Positions 1-8,765 of a stretch of DNA of 64,000 bases are shown here, piece after piece. The notes under the pieces were generated by a model. The model ran no database searches, was not told the DNA's origin, and was given only the letters and a program-made list of their open reading frames with translations. The stretch spans positions 31,373-95,372 of the forward strand of contig NZ_BQHI01000021.1 in NCBI RefSeq assembly GCF_021603585.1, in the 5' to 3' direction. The translations under genes and the position numbers were made by a program. Every line of letters begins with the position of its first letter. The stretch's first letter is position 1. The DNA comes from Pseudomonas sputi. GTDB taxonomy: Bacteria; Pseudomonadota; Gammaproteobacteria; Pseudomonadales; Pseudomonadaceae.

Positions 1-492
1 GCGCAGCAGGCCCATGGTCGACCAGTCGGCTTCGCGTGGATCGATCTCGATGCCGTAATCGCCGGAGTCATCGTCCAGCAGATTGAAATGCTTGCGCAGG
101 TGCGCCATCAACTGGCGCAACTCATCGTGGCTGAGAAAGGTCGGGGTACCGCCACCGAAGTGCAGTTGCTCGACTTTCTGCGCCGGATCAAGGTGGCAGG
201 CGATCAGCTGGATTTCCTGTTCGAGCCGTTGCAGATACGGCAACGCTCGGCCGCGATCCTTGGTGATGACCTTGTTGCAGGCGCAGTAGTAACAAATGTT
301 CGCGCAGAACGGCACGTGCACGTACAGCGACAACGGGCGCAGCGCCTTGCGGCTGTCGCGCAGGGCGTGGAACAGGTCGAAGGTGCCGACCTGACTGTGA
401 AATTGCACGGCCGTCGGGTACGAGGTGTAGCGCGGCCCCGCCAGGTCGTAGCGGCGGATCAAATCGGTGTCCCAACGAATGGCGTCGAGCAT
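1..492 (-). CDS. hemN: Oxygen-independent coproporphyrinogen III oxidase HemN (N-terminal 164 residues, runs off the window)
   Basis: A radical-SAM enzyme that decarboxylates coproporphyrinogen III to protoporphyrinogen IX without oxygen, in cytoplasmic haem synthesis. Reading from ATG at 492 the protein begins MLDAIRWDTDLIRRYDL and contains the family's [4Fe-4S] motif CANICYYCACN near residue 62 and the SAM-binding glycine motif HFGGGTPTF near residue 112. The frame stays open to the window edge, so the C-terminal two thirds are missing here only because of the cut. It sits at the end of the cbb3 assembly cluster, its usual place in Pseudomonas, where it supplies haem for the oxidase at low oxygen. 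A perfect Anr box lies 64 bases upstream of the start. Identification is firm. Confidence 0.95.
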   Translation of the reverse strand, partial: MLDAIRWDTDLIRRYDLAGPRYTSYPTAVQFHSQVGTFDLFHALRDSRKALRPLSLYVHVPFCANICYYCACNKVITKDRGRALPYLQRLEQEIQLIACHLDPAQKVEQLHFGGGTPTFLSHDELRQLMAHLRKHFNLLDDDSGDYGIEIDPREADWSTMGLLR

Positions 493-555
493 GCGGGCAT
501 TCCCCCGGATAGGCTGGCAGTGTGGCGAGTCTAGGGGAGGGCGCGAAAAGGCATC

Positions 556-569
556 TTGATTTGCATCAA
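556..569 (-). promoter_or_regulatory. Anr/Fnr box of hemN
   Basis: TTGATTTGCATCAA is a perfect match to the Fnr/Anr consensus TTGAT-N4-ATCAA. It lies 64-77 bases upstream of the hemN ATG, inside the short intergenic gap after the TauE-like gene. Anr control of hemN is established in Pseudomonas; the site itself is read directly. Confidence 0.85.
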
Positions 570-574
570 CGGGA

Positions 575-1258
575 TCAGTGGCCCATCAGCCAGTGCTGGT
601 GCGGCCCCGGCAGGGTCCAGATGCCGAAGAGGATCACCAGCAGACCACCGGCCATGCGCACGCTGCGTTTGCGCAGCAGTGAGGTGATCCGTTCGGCGGC
701 GAGGCCGGTCGCCAGCAAGACAGGCCATGTGCCGAGCCCGAAGGCGAGCATCAGCAAGGCACTGTCCAACGCATTGCCTTGACTGGCCGACCACAACAGC
801 GTGCTGTAAACCAGCCCGCACGGCAGCCAGCCCCACAGTGCGCCAAGCAGCAAGGCCCGGGGCAGGCTCGACACCGGCAGCAGGCGATTGGCGACAGGTT
901 GAATGTAGCGCCATAGCCCGCGCCCGAGGCCCTCGATGCGGGTCAGACCGCTCCACCATCCCGCCAGATACAGGCCCATGGCGATCAGCAGCAGACCGGC
1001 GAGCACCCGCATGAACAGCGCGGCAGGACTGTTGGCCACCGCCCAACCCGCCAGCCCGATCAGCAAGCCTGCCGTGGCATAGCTGAGAATCCGCCCGAGG
1101 TTGTAGGCCAGCAGCAGACGAAAACGTCGGCTGCGTTGCTCCTTGGGGATCGCCAGGGTCAGCGCGCCCATCAAGCCCCCGCACATGCCCAGGCAATGGC
1201 CGCCGCCGAGCAGGCCGAGAATCAACGCAGACACCAGCAGTGGCGCCAGTTCAAGCAT
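575..1258 (-). CDS. TauE/SafE-like sulfite exporter family membrane protein of the cbb3 cluster
   Basis: Integral membrane protein of 227 residues with about six hydrophobic segments. Near the N terminus it has GGGHCLGMCGGLMG, a cysteine-bearing motif seen in the TauE/SafE-like (UreH-like) proteins encoded next to ccoS in many proteobacteria. Its ATG overlaps the 3' end of ccoS by 8 bases, so the two are translationally linked and transcribed together. Position suggests a role in oxidase maturation, possibly copper or redox handling through the two cysteines, rather than sulfite export. That role is inferred. Length and topology are normal for the family. Confidence 0.8.
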   Translation of the reverse strand: MLELAPLLVSALILGLLGGGHCLGMCGGLMGALTLAIPKEQRSRRFRLLLAYNLGRILSYATAGLLIGLAGWAVANSPAALFMRVLAGLLLIAMGLYLAGWWSGLTRIEGLGRGLWRYIQPVANRLLPVSSLPRALLLGALWGWLPCGLVYSTLLWSASQGNALDSALLMLAFGLGTWPVLLATGLAAERITSLLRKRSVRMAGGLLVILFGIWTLPGPHQHWLMGH

Positions 1259-1463
1259 GGGGTGGCGCCTTGTCGTCCGGTTTGACCGGGTTGGCTTCGT
1301 CCACGGCGGCGGTGTGGTTCGGGTCCTGATCGTCGAACAGGATGCTGTGGGCCGGGCCGTCGAGGTCGTCGTACTGGCCGCTGTCCACCGCCCAGAAGAA
1401 GATGTAGACGGCGATGGCCACGATCAGCAGCGCGGCCGGAATCATCACGTAGAGAGCTGGCAT
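1251..1463 (-). CDS. ccoS: cbb3-type oxidase assembly protein CcoS
   Basis: Small membrane protein of 70 residues needed, with CcoI, to put copper and haem into the cbb3 oxidase catalytic subunit. The ATG at 1463 gives MPALYVMIPAALLIVAIAVY, a single N-terminal transmembrane segment followed by the family hallmark FFWAVDSGQYDDLDGP. A longer reading frame upstream has no CcoS similarity, so I chose this start. It lies 22 bases after ccoI and overlaps the next gene, as expected for the ccoGHIS operon. The acidic C-terminal tail is variable in the family. Confidence 0.92.
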   Translation of the reverse strand: MPALYVMIPAALLIVAIAVYIFFWAVDSGQYDDLDGPAHSILFDDQDPNHTAAVDEANPVKPDDKAPPHA

Positions 1464-1485
1464 CTGTACTCCATGCCCGCGCGGC

Positions 1486-3936
1486 TCAGGCCGGCAGCGG
1501 GCGGGTTTCTGACGAAGCGTTGACGGCCGGCGCACTCGGCAGGCGAGTCAGGCGCAGGGCGTTGAGCACCACGGTCAGGGAACTGATCGACATGCCGACG
1601 GCGGCCCACACCGGAGTGATCCAGCCGAGGGCGGCGAACGGCAACATGAGGCCATTGTACAGCGCCGCCCACAACAGGTTCTCGATGATCACCCGACGGG
1701 TGCGGCGGGCCAGCGTGAAGGCTTGCACCAAGGCCTCGAGCCGGTTGGACAGCAGCACCGCGTCGGCACTGGTTTTCGCCAGATCGGTGGCCGAGCCCAT
1801 GGCCACGCTGATGTCGGCGGCGGCCAGCACCGGCACATCGTTGACCCCGTCGCCGAGCATCAACACCTTGCGGCCGTCCTTGTGCAGTTGTTGCAGCACT
1901 TGCAACTTGTCGTCCGGACGCAAACCGCCACGGGCCTCGTCGATGCCCAGTTCGGCGGCGACGCTGGCGACCATCGGCGAACTGTCGCCCGACAGCAGCA
2001 GCGTGCGCCAGCCGCGTGCCTTGCACGCGGCGAGCAGCGCGGGGGCGTCGTCGCGCAGCCGGTCGTCGAGGGCGAACCAGGCCAGCGGCCCCTGACGGTC
2101 ACCGAGCAGCAGCCATTGCCCAGGCTCCTTCGGCATCGTCGGCACAGGCGCGCCGCTGAGAACACAGACAAAATCCGCCTGGCCGATGCGCAAGCGCTGT
2201 TCGCCGACTAACCCTTCAAGCCCCAGGCCCGGCGTGCTGTGGACGTCTTCGGCGGCCAGGGGGGCGCGTCCGAAGGCGCGGGCGATCGGGTGTTCCGAAC
2301 GATTTTCCAGGGCGGCGGCGAGGCTCAGGCATTGATCGCTGTCGAGGGCACCGAGCGGGCGGATCGAACGCAGCACCAGTCGGCCTTCGGTAAGGGTGCC
2401 GGTCTTGTCGAAGATCACTGTGTCGATCTGGTTCAGACCTTCCAGCACATGGCCGCGCGTCAGCAGCAGGCCGAGTTTGTGCAGGGTGCCGGTGGCGGCG
2501 GTCAGCGCGGTCGGCGTCGCCAGTGACAGCGCGCAGGGGCAGGTCGCGACCAGCATGGCAAGGACGATCCAGAATGCCCGCGATGAATCCAGCTCCCACC
2601 ACAACAGGCCGATGGCGGCTGCGGCGATCAACGACAGCAACAGAAACCACTGCGCGGCGCGGTCGGCGATTTCCGCCAGCCGTGGTTTTTCCGCCTGGGC
2701 GCGATCGAGCAGGCGGACGATGGCCGACAGCCGTGTGTCCTGGCCGAGCGCCTGGACCTCGACGGTCAGCGCGCTCTCCACGTTCAACGTACCGGCGGTG
2801 ACGGCATCGCCCTTGGTGCGCGGTTGCGGCAGGTATTCGCCGGTCAGCACCGACTCGTCGATGCTCGACTGCCCATCGAGGATCTTGCCGTCCGCCGGCA
2901 GCACCGAGCCCGGTTGCACCAGCACCCGGTCACCGAGGCGCAGTTCGCTGAGCAGGATGCGTTCGCTCTGGCCGGCGTCGTCGAGGCGCAGGCACGAGGC
3001 CGGCAGCAGATTGACCAGTTGCGCGGTGGCCGCGGCGGTGCGTTCCCGGGCGCGGCGCTCGAGGTAGCGCCCGGCGAGCAGGAACAGCGCGAACATGCCC
3101 ACTGCGTCGAAATACAGCTCGCCGACCCCGGTGATCGAGGTCCAGATCCCGGCGATATACGCCGCGCCGATCGCCAGCGACACCGAGACGTCCATGGTCA
3201 GATGGCGAGTGCGCAAATCGCGCATGGCCCCTTTGAAAAACGGTGCGCAGCTGTAGAACACGATCGGCGTGGTGAGGAACAGCGCGACCCAGCGCAGGAT
3301 GGTGTGCAACTCCGGGCTGAGGTCGATGTTGAATTCCGGCCAGGTCGCCATGGTCGCCATCATCGCCTGGAACCACAGCAGCCCGGCGACCCCGAGCTGA
3401 CGCAGGGCGAGGCGGTTTTCGCTGGCCAGCTGCTCGCTGGCGCGGTCGGCCTGATACGGGTGCGCGGCGTAGCCGATGTGGCGCAGTTCGCCGAGGATCT
3501 GGCTCAGTGGCAACTGAGTGTCAGCCCAGCGCACATGCAGGCGATGGTTGGACAGGTTCAGCCGCGCCTCGGCCACGGCCGGCAGGGTGCGCAGGTGTTT
3601 CTCGATCAGCCAGCCGCACGCGGCGCAACTGATGCCCTCCATCAACAACGTGGTTTCGGCCAGTTCACCTTCGTGACGGACGAAGGGTTGCTGCACGTCG
3701 GCGCGGTCGTACAACTCAAGCTCATCGACCAGTTGCACCGGCAGCGCTTCGGGATTGGCCGAAGCTTCGCTGCGATGCTGGTAATAGCTTTCCAGCCCAC
3801 CGGCAACGATGGCTTCGGCCACCGCCTGACAGCCCGGGCAGCAGAACTCGCGGGACTCCCCGAGCACGATGGCGGTGAAGCGGCTGCCGGACGGGACGGG
3901 CAGGGCGCAGTGGTAGCAGGGGATTGGAATGGTCAT
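1486..3936 (-). CDS. ccoI: Copper-transporting P1B-type ATPase CcoI (FixI)
   Basis: Exports Cu(+) across the inner membrane for insertion into cbb3 oxidase. The 816-residue protein begins with a cysteine-rich segment (CALPV...CCPGCQ, residues 10-35), followed by an HMA domain with GISCAACGW near residue 100. Eight transmembrane segments include the ion-path motif ATCPCALS near residue 465. The P-domain phosphorylation site DKTGTLTEG is near residue 513 and the hinge GDGVNDVPVL near residue 695. The actuator loop reads TGEYLP where most members have TGES, which is common in FixI. It follows fixH and precedes ccoS. All catalytic motifs are intact. Confidence 0.95.
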   Translation of the reverse strand: MTIPIPCYHCALPVPSGSRFTAIVLGESREFCCPGCQAVAEAIVAGGLESYYQHRSEASANPEALPVQLVDELELYDRADVQQPFVRHEGELAETTLLMEGISCAACGWLIEKHLRTLPAVAEARLNLSNHRLHVRWADTQLPLSQILGELRHIGYAAHPYQADRASEQLASENRLALRQLGVAGLLWFQAMMATMATWPEFNIDLSPELHTILRWVALFLTTPIVFYSCAPFFKGAMRDLRTRHLTMDVSVSLAIGAAYIAGIWTSITGVGELYFDAVGMFALFLLAGRYLERRARERTAAATAQLVNLLPASCLRLDDAGQSERILLSELRLGDRVLVQPGSVLPADGKILDGQSSIDESVLTGEYLPQPRTKGDAVTAGTLNVESALTVEVQALGQDTRLSAIVRLLDRAQAEKPRLAEIADRAAQWFLLLSLIAAAAIGLLWWELDSSRAFWIVLAMLVATCPCALSLATPTALTAATGTLHKLGLLLTRGHVLEGLNQIDTVIFDKTGTLTEGRLVLRSIRPLGALDSDQCLSLAAALENRSEHPIARAFGRAPLAAEDVHSTPGLGLEGLVGEQRLRIGQADFVCVLSGAPVPTMPKEPGQWLLLGDRQGPLAWFALDDRLRDDAPALLAACKARGWRTLLLSGDSSPMVASVAAELGIDEARGGLRPDDKLQVLQQLHKDGRKVLMLGDGVNDVPVLAAADISVAMGSATDLAKTSADAVLLSNRLEALVQAFTLARRTRRVIIENLLWAALYNGLMLPFAALGWITPVWAAVGMSISSLTVVLNALRLTRLPSAPAVNASSETRPLPA

Positions 3937-3949
3937 GAGGCGTTCCGAT

Positions 3950-4059
3950 GATCGTTCCCACGCTCCGCGTGGGAATGCCTCCCTGGACGCTCCGCGTCCG
4001 CTTCGGCTGGGACGCGGAGCGTCCCTGGCTGCGTGCCCACGCAGAGCGTGGGAACGATC
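3950..4059. repeat. Long imperfect palindrome between ccoI and fixH
   Basis: The segment starts GATCGTTCCCACGCTC and ends GAGCGTGGGAACGATC, and the interior holds further nested complements (GGACGCTCCGCGTCC / GGGACGCGGAGCGTCC). It could fold into one long hairpin or cruciform. It resembles the short palindromic intergenic repeats scattered through P. fluorescens-group genomes. It lies between two genes of one assembly operon, so it would be transcribed and might act as an RNA stabiliser or partial terminator. Confidence 0.75.
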
Positions 4060-4069
4060 AGAGTAAGGC

Positions 4070-4609
4070 TTATTTCTTCAGGTCTTCAGCACCCTGCAGT
4101 GGCTCATCACCCAGCAACAAATCCTGGTCATGGCTGACCACTTCTTCTTCGAACATCCGCCACACGTGATCGTCCTGAGTGCCCAGCAACTCAACAAAAC
4201 GCCGGCCTTCGATCTTGTCGCTCAACTGGCCGATGTAGCGGCCCTGTTCGGACTCGCTGCGGGCCAGGACGATCTTGCGATCCTTCTCCGGCTGGGTCGG
4301 CGAGATCAGGTTCAGCTCCAGGGTTTTCGGCTGGCTGTCGCCGCTCAGGCGCAGGTCGACTTCGCCGGTGACGTCATCCAGATGCACGGCGGCGCGCATT
4401 TTCAGGGTCTGCGCCAGCAGCTCACGATCCAGCGAACGGTTGATGCCCTTGCCGGCCTCGTAGTAGTTGTCGTTGACCAGGTTGTCCGGGTTGTTCACTG
4501 CAATGGTCACCATGGACAGGGTCAGCGTTACCGAACAGGCCAGAATCCCGATGATGATCCATGGCCAAAGGTGCTTGTACCAGGGACTTGCGGTGTTTGC
4601 TGCGGGCAT
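4070..4609 (-). CDS. ccoH: FixH/CcoH family cbb3 oxidase assembly protein
   Basis: A 179-residue single-pass membrane protein. The N-terminal segment WPWIIIGILACSVTLTLSMV is followed by NNPDNLVNDNYYEAGKGINR, the typical FixH membrane-to-periplasm junction. The rest is a periplasmic beta-rich domain. FixH/CcoH associates with cbb3 during assembly, probably with CcoI. The ATG at 4609 was chosen over a TTG 15 bases upstream because GAGAG sits at good spacing before the ATG. It follows ccoG directly and precedes ccoI. Confidence 0.9.
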   Translation of the reverse strand: MPAANTASPWYKHLWPWIIIGILACSVTLTLSMVTIAVNNPDNLVNDNYYEAGKGINRSLDRELLAQTLKMRAAVHLDDVTGEVDLRLSGDSQPKTLELNLISPTQPEKDRKIVLARSESEQGRYIGQLSDKIEGRRFVELLGTQDDHVWRMFEEEVVSHDQDLLLGDEPLQGAEDLKK

Positions 4610-4620
4610 GTTCAGTTCTC

Positions 4621-6039
4621 TCAACGATTTTGTGGGCCGATGAACCGGCTCTTGGCTTCTACGTGAACGCTGTCGTCATCGGCATCCTTGAGGATGAATT
4701 TCACCTCGTTGGTGCTCGACGGCAATTGTTCGGGCGCGCTCGACAGTTCGACCGGCATGCTGAAGATTTCCCCGGCCGGTACTTTGATCTCGCGCTTGCC
4801 TTGCAGGCGCAGATCCGGCAGACCGGCGGCTTCCAGCACGTAGGTGTGGTCGCGCTGATCCTTGTTCATGATCTTCAGGCTGTAGACGTTTTCGATCCGG
4901 CCTTCAGCGTTTTCGCGGTACAGCACGCGGTCCTTGCTGACGTCGAAACCCACCAGCGAGCGCATGAAGAAGGCTGTCACCAACAGGCTGATCATCGCCA
5001 GCAGCACCACGGCATAACCGATCAGGCGCGGCCGCAGTTTATGGGTTTTCTGTCCGGACAAGTTGTGTTCGGTGGTGTAGCTGATCAGCCCGCGCGGGTA
5101 ATCCATCTTGTCCATGATGCTGTCGCAGGCGTCGATGCACGCGGCACAACCGATGCACTCGATCTGCAGGCCGTCGCGGATGTCGATGCCGGTCGGGCAA
5201 ACCTGGACGCACATGGTGCAGTCGATGCAATCGCCCAGGCCCTGGGCCTTGTAGTCGACGCCTTTCTTGCGCGGGCCACGGCTTTCGCCGCGACGCGGAT
5301 CGTAGGAAACGATCAGTGTGTCCTTGTCGAACATCACGCTCTGGAAGCGCGCATACGGACACATGTAGATACACACCTGCTCACGCAGCCAGCCGGCGTT
5401 GCCGTAGGTGGCGAGGGTGAAGAAACCGACCCAGAAATACGACCAGCCATCGGCCTGGCCGGTGAAGAATTCAATCACCAGTTCGCGGATCGGCGAGAAG
5501 TAGCCGACGAAGGTCATGCCGGTGACAAAGCCGATCAGCAGCCACAACGCGTGCTTGGCAAATTTGCGCAGGAACTTGTTGGCGCTCATCGGCGCCTTGT
5601 CGAGCTTGATGCGCTGATTGCGGTCACCTTCGGTGACCTTTTCGCACCACATGAAAATCCACGTCCACACGCTTTGTGGGCAGGTGTAACCACACCAGAC
5701 CCGGCCCGCATATACGGTGATGAAGAACAGACCGAACGCGGCAATGATCAGCAGCCCGGAAAGCAGAATGAAATCCTGCGGCCAGAACGTGGCGCCGAAG
5801 ATGAAGAACTTGCGCTCCGGCAGGTTCCACCACACGGCCTGATGGCCGCCCCAGTTCAGCCAGACCGTTCCGAAATACAGCAGGAACAGTGCAGCGCCGC
5901 CCATCATCCGCAGATTGCGGAACAGACCGGTGAATGCACGGGTGTAGATTTTTTCTCGAGAGGCGTAAAGGTCGACGCTGTTGTTCGCGTTCTTGCTGGG
6001 TGGCGTGACGTCGTGTACCGGAATCTGGTTGCTCATCAT
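4621..6039 (-). CDS. ccoG: Cytochrome c oxidase accessory protein CcoG (polyferredoxin)
   Basis: A 472-residue membrane iron-sulfur protein reported to act as a cupric reductase during cbb3 assembly. Visible features are the N-terminal membrane segments, GYTCPQSVWTW and ICIYMCPYARFQ (NapH/CcoG-type cysteine motifs), then two 4Fe-4S ferredoxin motifs (CIDCTMCVQVCP and CIGCAACIDACD) around residues 260-310. After a further transmembrane segment comes a C-terminal Ig-like periplasmic domain. It is the first gene of the assembly operon and runs into fixH. The next 466 bases upstream contain no minus-strand gene, so its own promoter is likely there. Confidence 0.95.
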   Translation of the reverse strand: MMSNQIPVHDVTPPSKNANNSVDLYASREKIYTRAFTGLFRNLRMMGGAALFLLYFGTVWLNWGGHQAVWWNLPERKFFIFGATFWPQDFILLSGLLIIAAFGLFFITVYAGRVWCGYTCPQSVWTWIFMWCEKVTEGDRNQRIKLDKAPMSANKFLRKFAKHALWLLIGFVTGMTFVGYFSPIRELVIEFFTGQADGWSYFWVGFFTLATYGNAGWLREQVCIYMCPYARFQSVMFDKDTLIVSYDPRRGESRGPRKKGVDYKAQGLGDCIDCTMCVQVCPTGIDIRDGLQIECIGCAACIDACDSIMDKMDYPRGLISYTTEHNLSGQKTHKLRPRLIGYAVVLLAMISLLVTAFFMRSLVGFDVSKDRVLYRENAEGRIENVYSLKIMNKDQRDHTYVLEAAGLPDLRLQGKREIKVPAGEIFSMPVELSSAPEQLPSSTNEVKFILKDADDDSVHVEAKSRFIGPQNR

Positions 6040-6505
6040 TGCATCCCACGGCAGTGGAAAAATGCCTCGGTCGATACGTGCCGACCGGGGTCAAAAGGGG
6101 TGTTGCAGTGGCCCAATGATACGCCTGTCATGCCGACGAACGGGTGCGACCTTTGGTCGCGTTGGGCAAAATCAATTGATGGTGTAGTGACTTGAATCAA
6201 TTGACTTGTGGGAGATCGCCATTTTTTGCTCGGCCGATGATTGAGTCTAGGCGATCCGTCGTCGTTGCGCTGTCGGATGATCCGCATGGCCGAAATCCAG
6301 CTCTTCGCTGTCCGGTTGCCCGTCGTCAGACTTCGAGAAAACTGGTTGAAACAAGAAACATTGATTTCTGTTGTTTGCATGTTTGAAACAAGTTCATTTA
6401 ATTGCTGCTCTGGTCTGCTTTGAAAGATTCCGTTTGATCGAATATGTTTGCGCCTGGCGATATTCAATCGTCAGTTTTATTTAAGTTGAATGGAGTTTCA
6501 ATGTT
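6040..6505. other. Intergenic region between ccoG and a divergent phosphoesterase
   Basis: No convincing gene. It must hold promoters for ccoG (minus) and the phosphoesterase (plus). Two near-identical palindromes, ATCAATTGAT at 6171-6180 and ATCAATTGAC at 6196-6205, lie 25 bases apart centre to centre. They resemble halves of an Anr box but do not have the TTGAT-N4-ATCAA spacing. From about 6330 the DNA becomes visibly richer in A+T, continuing into the phosphoesterase gene. Confidence 0.5.
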
Positions 6506-7510
6506 ATGGCTTTTAAAGGAGTTGTAAAGTTTCTGCTGGGCGTCTGTTTGATTTGTTCTGTTGCTTTGGCTCATGCCATCGAGAGTGCTCCACGGCATCT
6601 GGTGTTCGCCTCCGATACGCAATATCCGTGGACTGACAAGAGTGACAGCGGAGAGCCGGAGAACGGTACGGATTTCGAAAAACGTGCCAAGTGGCTGGTG
6701 GACAGCCAGTTGGGCAGTATCGCCGGGTTTCGAAATGCCCACGGGGGGCAGGCGAAAGTCCCGTTGATGATCAATGGTGACATTACGGCGTTCGGCCACG
6801 GTTGGCAGCGCTCGTATATGAAATCGGCCCTGGAGAAATACTTCAAGGGCGACTACCTGTATGGTCTGGGTAATCATGATTACGAGAATAACGTGGATGA
6901 CTGTTTCACTAATAGTTGTGCTGCCGGCAGTATTGTCGAATTCAAGGAGCATCATTTGAACAAGGTGGATAACTTTGACCTCAAGGTGACAGGTGGTTTT
7001 CTTGATATTCTTTATTCGGGCAGTCTCGCGTACTCGAAAGATGTAGGGGACGTGCATTTGGTGCAGCTCAACAATGAACCCACCTACACAACAAAGATTT
7101 CTCATGTGTTGAACCCGACGACCTTCAACATCACCAGTGCCCTGGACTGGCTTGAAACGGATTTGAGGGTCGCGCGGGCGTCGGGTTACGCCATCATCAT
7201 CAACATGCACAAGTGGGATCGCTGGCAAGGGGGCTGGCAACAGGAGCAGCGCTTTCTGGACATGATCGAGAAGTATGAGGTCACCGCCATCTTTGCAGGT
7301 CACTACCACACGCGAGGGGGAGGCAAGCGCTGGATGGGTAAGGTGCCGATGTTTCTCAGCGGCGCAACGTCTCAGCAGACGTACCTGACGGCCAGCCTCT
7401 CGGATGATCGCAAGCAACTGCACGTCAATCTGATCGAGAACAATGATTGGCAAAAGCCGTATTTCGTGGACACGGTTCCGGTGAAGTCCATCTGGACGAG
7501 TCGCCCATAA
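6506..7510 (+). CDS. Secreted calcineurin-like metallophosphoesterase
   Basis: A 334-residue protein with a clear signal peptide (hydrophobic residues 7-22, then ALAHA before the mature IESAPRH). Metallophosphoesterase motifs appear in order: FASDTQYPW (D-x-Q variant of the first metal site), INGDITAFG, LGNHDYE, NMHKWDRW and FAGHYHTRGGG. A two-metal phosphoesterase acting in the periplasm or outside is therefore well supported. The substrate is unknown. It stands alone on the plus strand between ccoG and ccoP, which are usually adjacent in Pseudomonas. Its start and upstream DNA are A+T-richer than the neighbours, so it is probably an insertion. The two cysteines in DDCFTNSC could form a disulfide. 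Confidence 0.82.
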   Translation: MAFKGVVKFLLGVCLICSVALAHAIESAPRHLVFASDTQYPWTDKSDSGEPENGTDFEKRAKWLVDSQLGSIAGFRNAHGGQAKVPLMINGDITAFGHGWQRSYMKSALEKYFKGDYLYGLGNHDYENNVDDCFTNSCAAGSIVEFKEHHLNKVDNFDLKVTGGFLDILYSGSLAYSKDVGDVHLVQLNNEPTYTTKISHVLNPTTFNITSALDWLETDLRVARASGYAIIINMHKWDRWQGGWQQEQRFLDMIEKYEVTAIFAGHYHTRGGGKRWMGKVPMFLSGATSQQTYLTASLSDDRKQLHVNLIENNDWQKPYFVDTVPVKSIWTSRP

Positions 7511-7540
7511 ACATTTTCGGTCGATCAAGGGGCTGAAACA

Positions 7541-7577
7541 AAAAGGCCCCGCCAATGAGAATTGGCGGGGCCTTTTT
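7541..7577. terminator. Bidirectional terminator between the phosphoesterase and ccoP
   Basis: AAAAGGCCCCGCCAAT - gaga - ATTGGCGGGGCCTTTTTT forms a perfect 12-base stem flanked by A and T runs. It can end transcription in both directions for the two convergent genes. Confidence 0.93.
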
Positions 7578-7594
7578 TGCTTCAAGCTTGGGCC

Positions 7595-8578
7595 TTACTG
7601 TGCCTCGGCTTCCGGCGTTTTTTCACCGTGGGACAGGCTGTAAACATAAGCCGCCAGCAGGTGAACCTTGTCGTTGCCTTGCAGTTGTTCCTGGGCAGGC
7701 ATCTGGCCCTGACGGCCGTAACGGATGGTCTGCTGCAGTTGGGCGAAGCTCGAACCGTAGATGAACGCGGCCGGGTGGGTCAGGTCAGGTGCGCCCATCG
7801 CTGGCGTACCTTTGCCCGCCGGACCGTGGCACGCCACGCAGTTGGCGGCGAACAGTTTCTGGCCGTTGGCCGGATCTGCCTTGGTGCCTTCCGGCAGCTT
7901 GCGGCCATCCAGATTGGTCAGCACGAACGCGGCCACGTCGGCCACGCCTTGCTCACCGATCACTTCAGCCCAGGCCGGCATCACCGCGTGACGACCGCCC
8001 ATGATGGTGGTCTTGATGGTTTCCGGCTCGCCGCCCCAGCGCCAGTCGGCGTCGGTCAGGTTCGGGAAACCATAGGCGCCCTTGGCGTCGGAACCGTGGC
8101 ACACCGAGCAGTTGGAGGCGAACAGACGGCCCCCCATCTTCAGGGCTTGTGGATCCTTGGCCACCTCTTCGATCGGCATGGCGGCGAATTTGGCGAAGAT
8201 CGGACCGAACTTGGCGTCCGAACGCGCCATTTCCTTTTCCCACTCATGAACGCCGGTCCAGCCGGTCTGGCCGTTGGCGAACGCCGTCTGCTTCTCGTTA
8301 TCGAGGTAGTTGTAGCCCGGCAGCAGACCTTTCCAGTTGCCCAGGCCCGGGTACAGCACCAGATAACCCAGCGCAAAGACGATGGTGCCCACGAACAGCA
8401 TGAACCACCATTTCGGCAGCGGGTTGTCGTACTCCTCGATCCCGTCGAAGGAGTGGCCCACTGTCTCGTCCGTCTGTTCGCTGCGCTGACCCTTGCGGGT
8501 CGACAGCAACAGCCAGGTCAGGGAAAAGATCGTACCGAGACTGAGGACTGTGACGTACAGACTCCAGAATGTAGTCAT
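7595..8578 (-). CDS. ccoP: cbb3-type cytochrome c oxidase diheme subunit CcoP (proximal operon)
   Basis: Membrane-anchored c-type cytochrome of 327 residues that passes electrons to the catalytic subunit. It has an N-terminal membrane segment, the CcoP signature [17 protein letters not shown], a second membrane segment, then two haem sites CSVCH (about residue 158) and CVACH (about residue 246). Compared with the second CcoP in this window it has roughly 12 extra residues ([12 protein letters not shown] region) after the second membrane segment. Its ATG overlaps the ccoQ stop, so it is the last gene of the ccoNOQP operon. By the P. aeruginosa convention, the copy next to ccoG is cbb3-1. Confidence 0.95.
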   Translation of the reverse strand: MTTFWSLYVTVLSLGTIFSLTWLLLSTRKGQRSEQTDETVGHSFDGIEEYDNPLPKWWFMLFVGTIVFALGYLVLYPGLGNWKGLLPGYNYLDNEKQTAFANGQTGWTGVHEWEKEMARSDAKFGPIFAKFAAMPIEEVAKDPQALKMGGRLFASNCSVCHGSDAKGAYGFPNLTDADWRWGGEPETIKTTIMGGRHAVMPAWAEVIGEQGVADVAAFVLTNLDGRKLPEGTKADPANGQKLFAANCVACHGPAGKGTPAMGAPDLTHPAAFIYGSSFAQLQQTIRYGRQGQMPAQEQLQGNDKVHLLAAYVYSLSHGEKTPEAEAQ

Positions 8579-8760
8579 TCTTTGTTACTCCTAGAAGCTT
8601 GCTCGACGTGCTTGATGGCTTCGGGATCATCCGCGAAGGGCAGCAAGGTCGCGTCTTCAAACTCCGACTTGCGCTTGGGGCTGAACACCCACAACGCCAG
8701 GCCGATGAAGGCAACCATCACGACAACGGTGCCCAGGCCTCGAATCATCCCGATATCCAT
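8575..8760 (-). CDS. ccoQ: cbb3-type oxidase small subunit CcoQ (proximal operon)
   Basis: A 61-residue single-pass membrane protein starting [20 protein letters not shown], with the conserved [14 protein letters not shown] after the membrane segment. CcoQ stabilises the oxidase complex. The ATG at 8760 was chosen over a GTG 9 bases upstream because it aligns with the start of the paralogue's membrane segment and has GGTGA before it. It overlaps ccoP by 4 bases. Confidence 0.93.
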   Translation of the reverse strand: MDIGMIRGLGTVVVMVAFIGLALWVFSPKRKSEFEDATLLPFADDPEAIKHVEQASRSNKE

Positions 8761-8765
8761 CAGAA

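Noticed and set aside
4561-6195. Plus-strand open frame of 544 codons over ccoG
   Set aside because: It is a shadow of the well supported ccoG frame; its composition is not protein-like.
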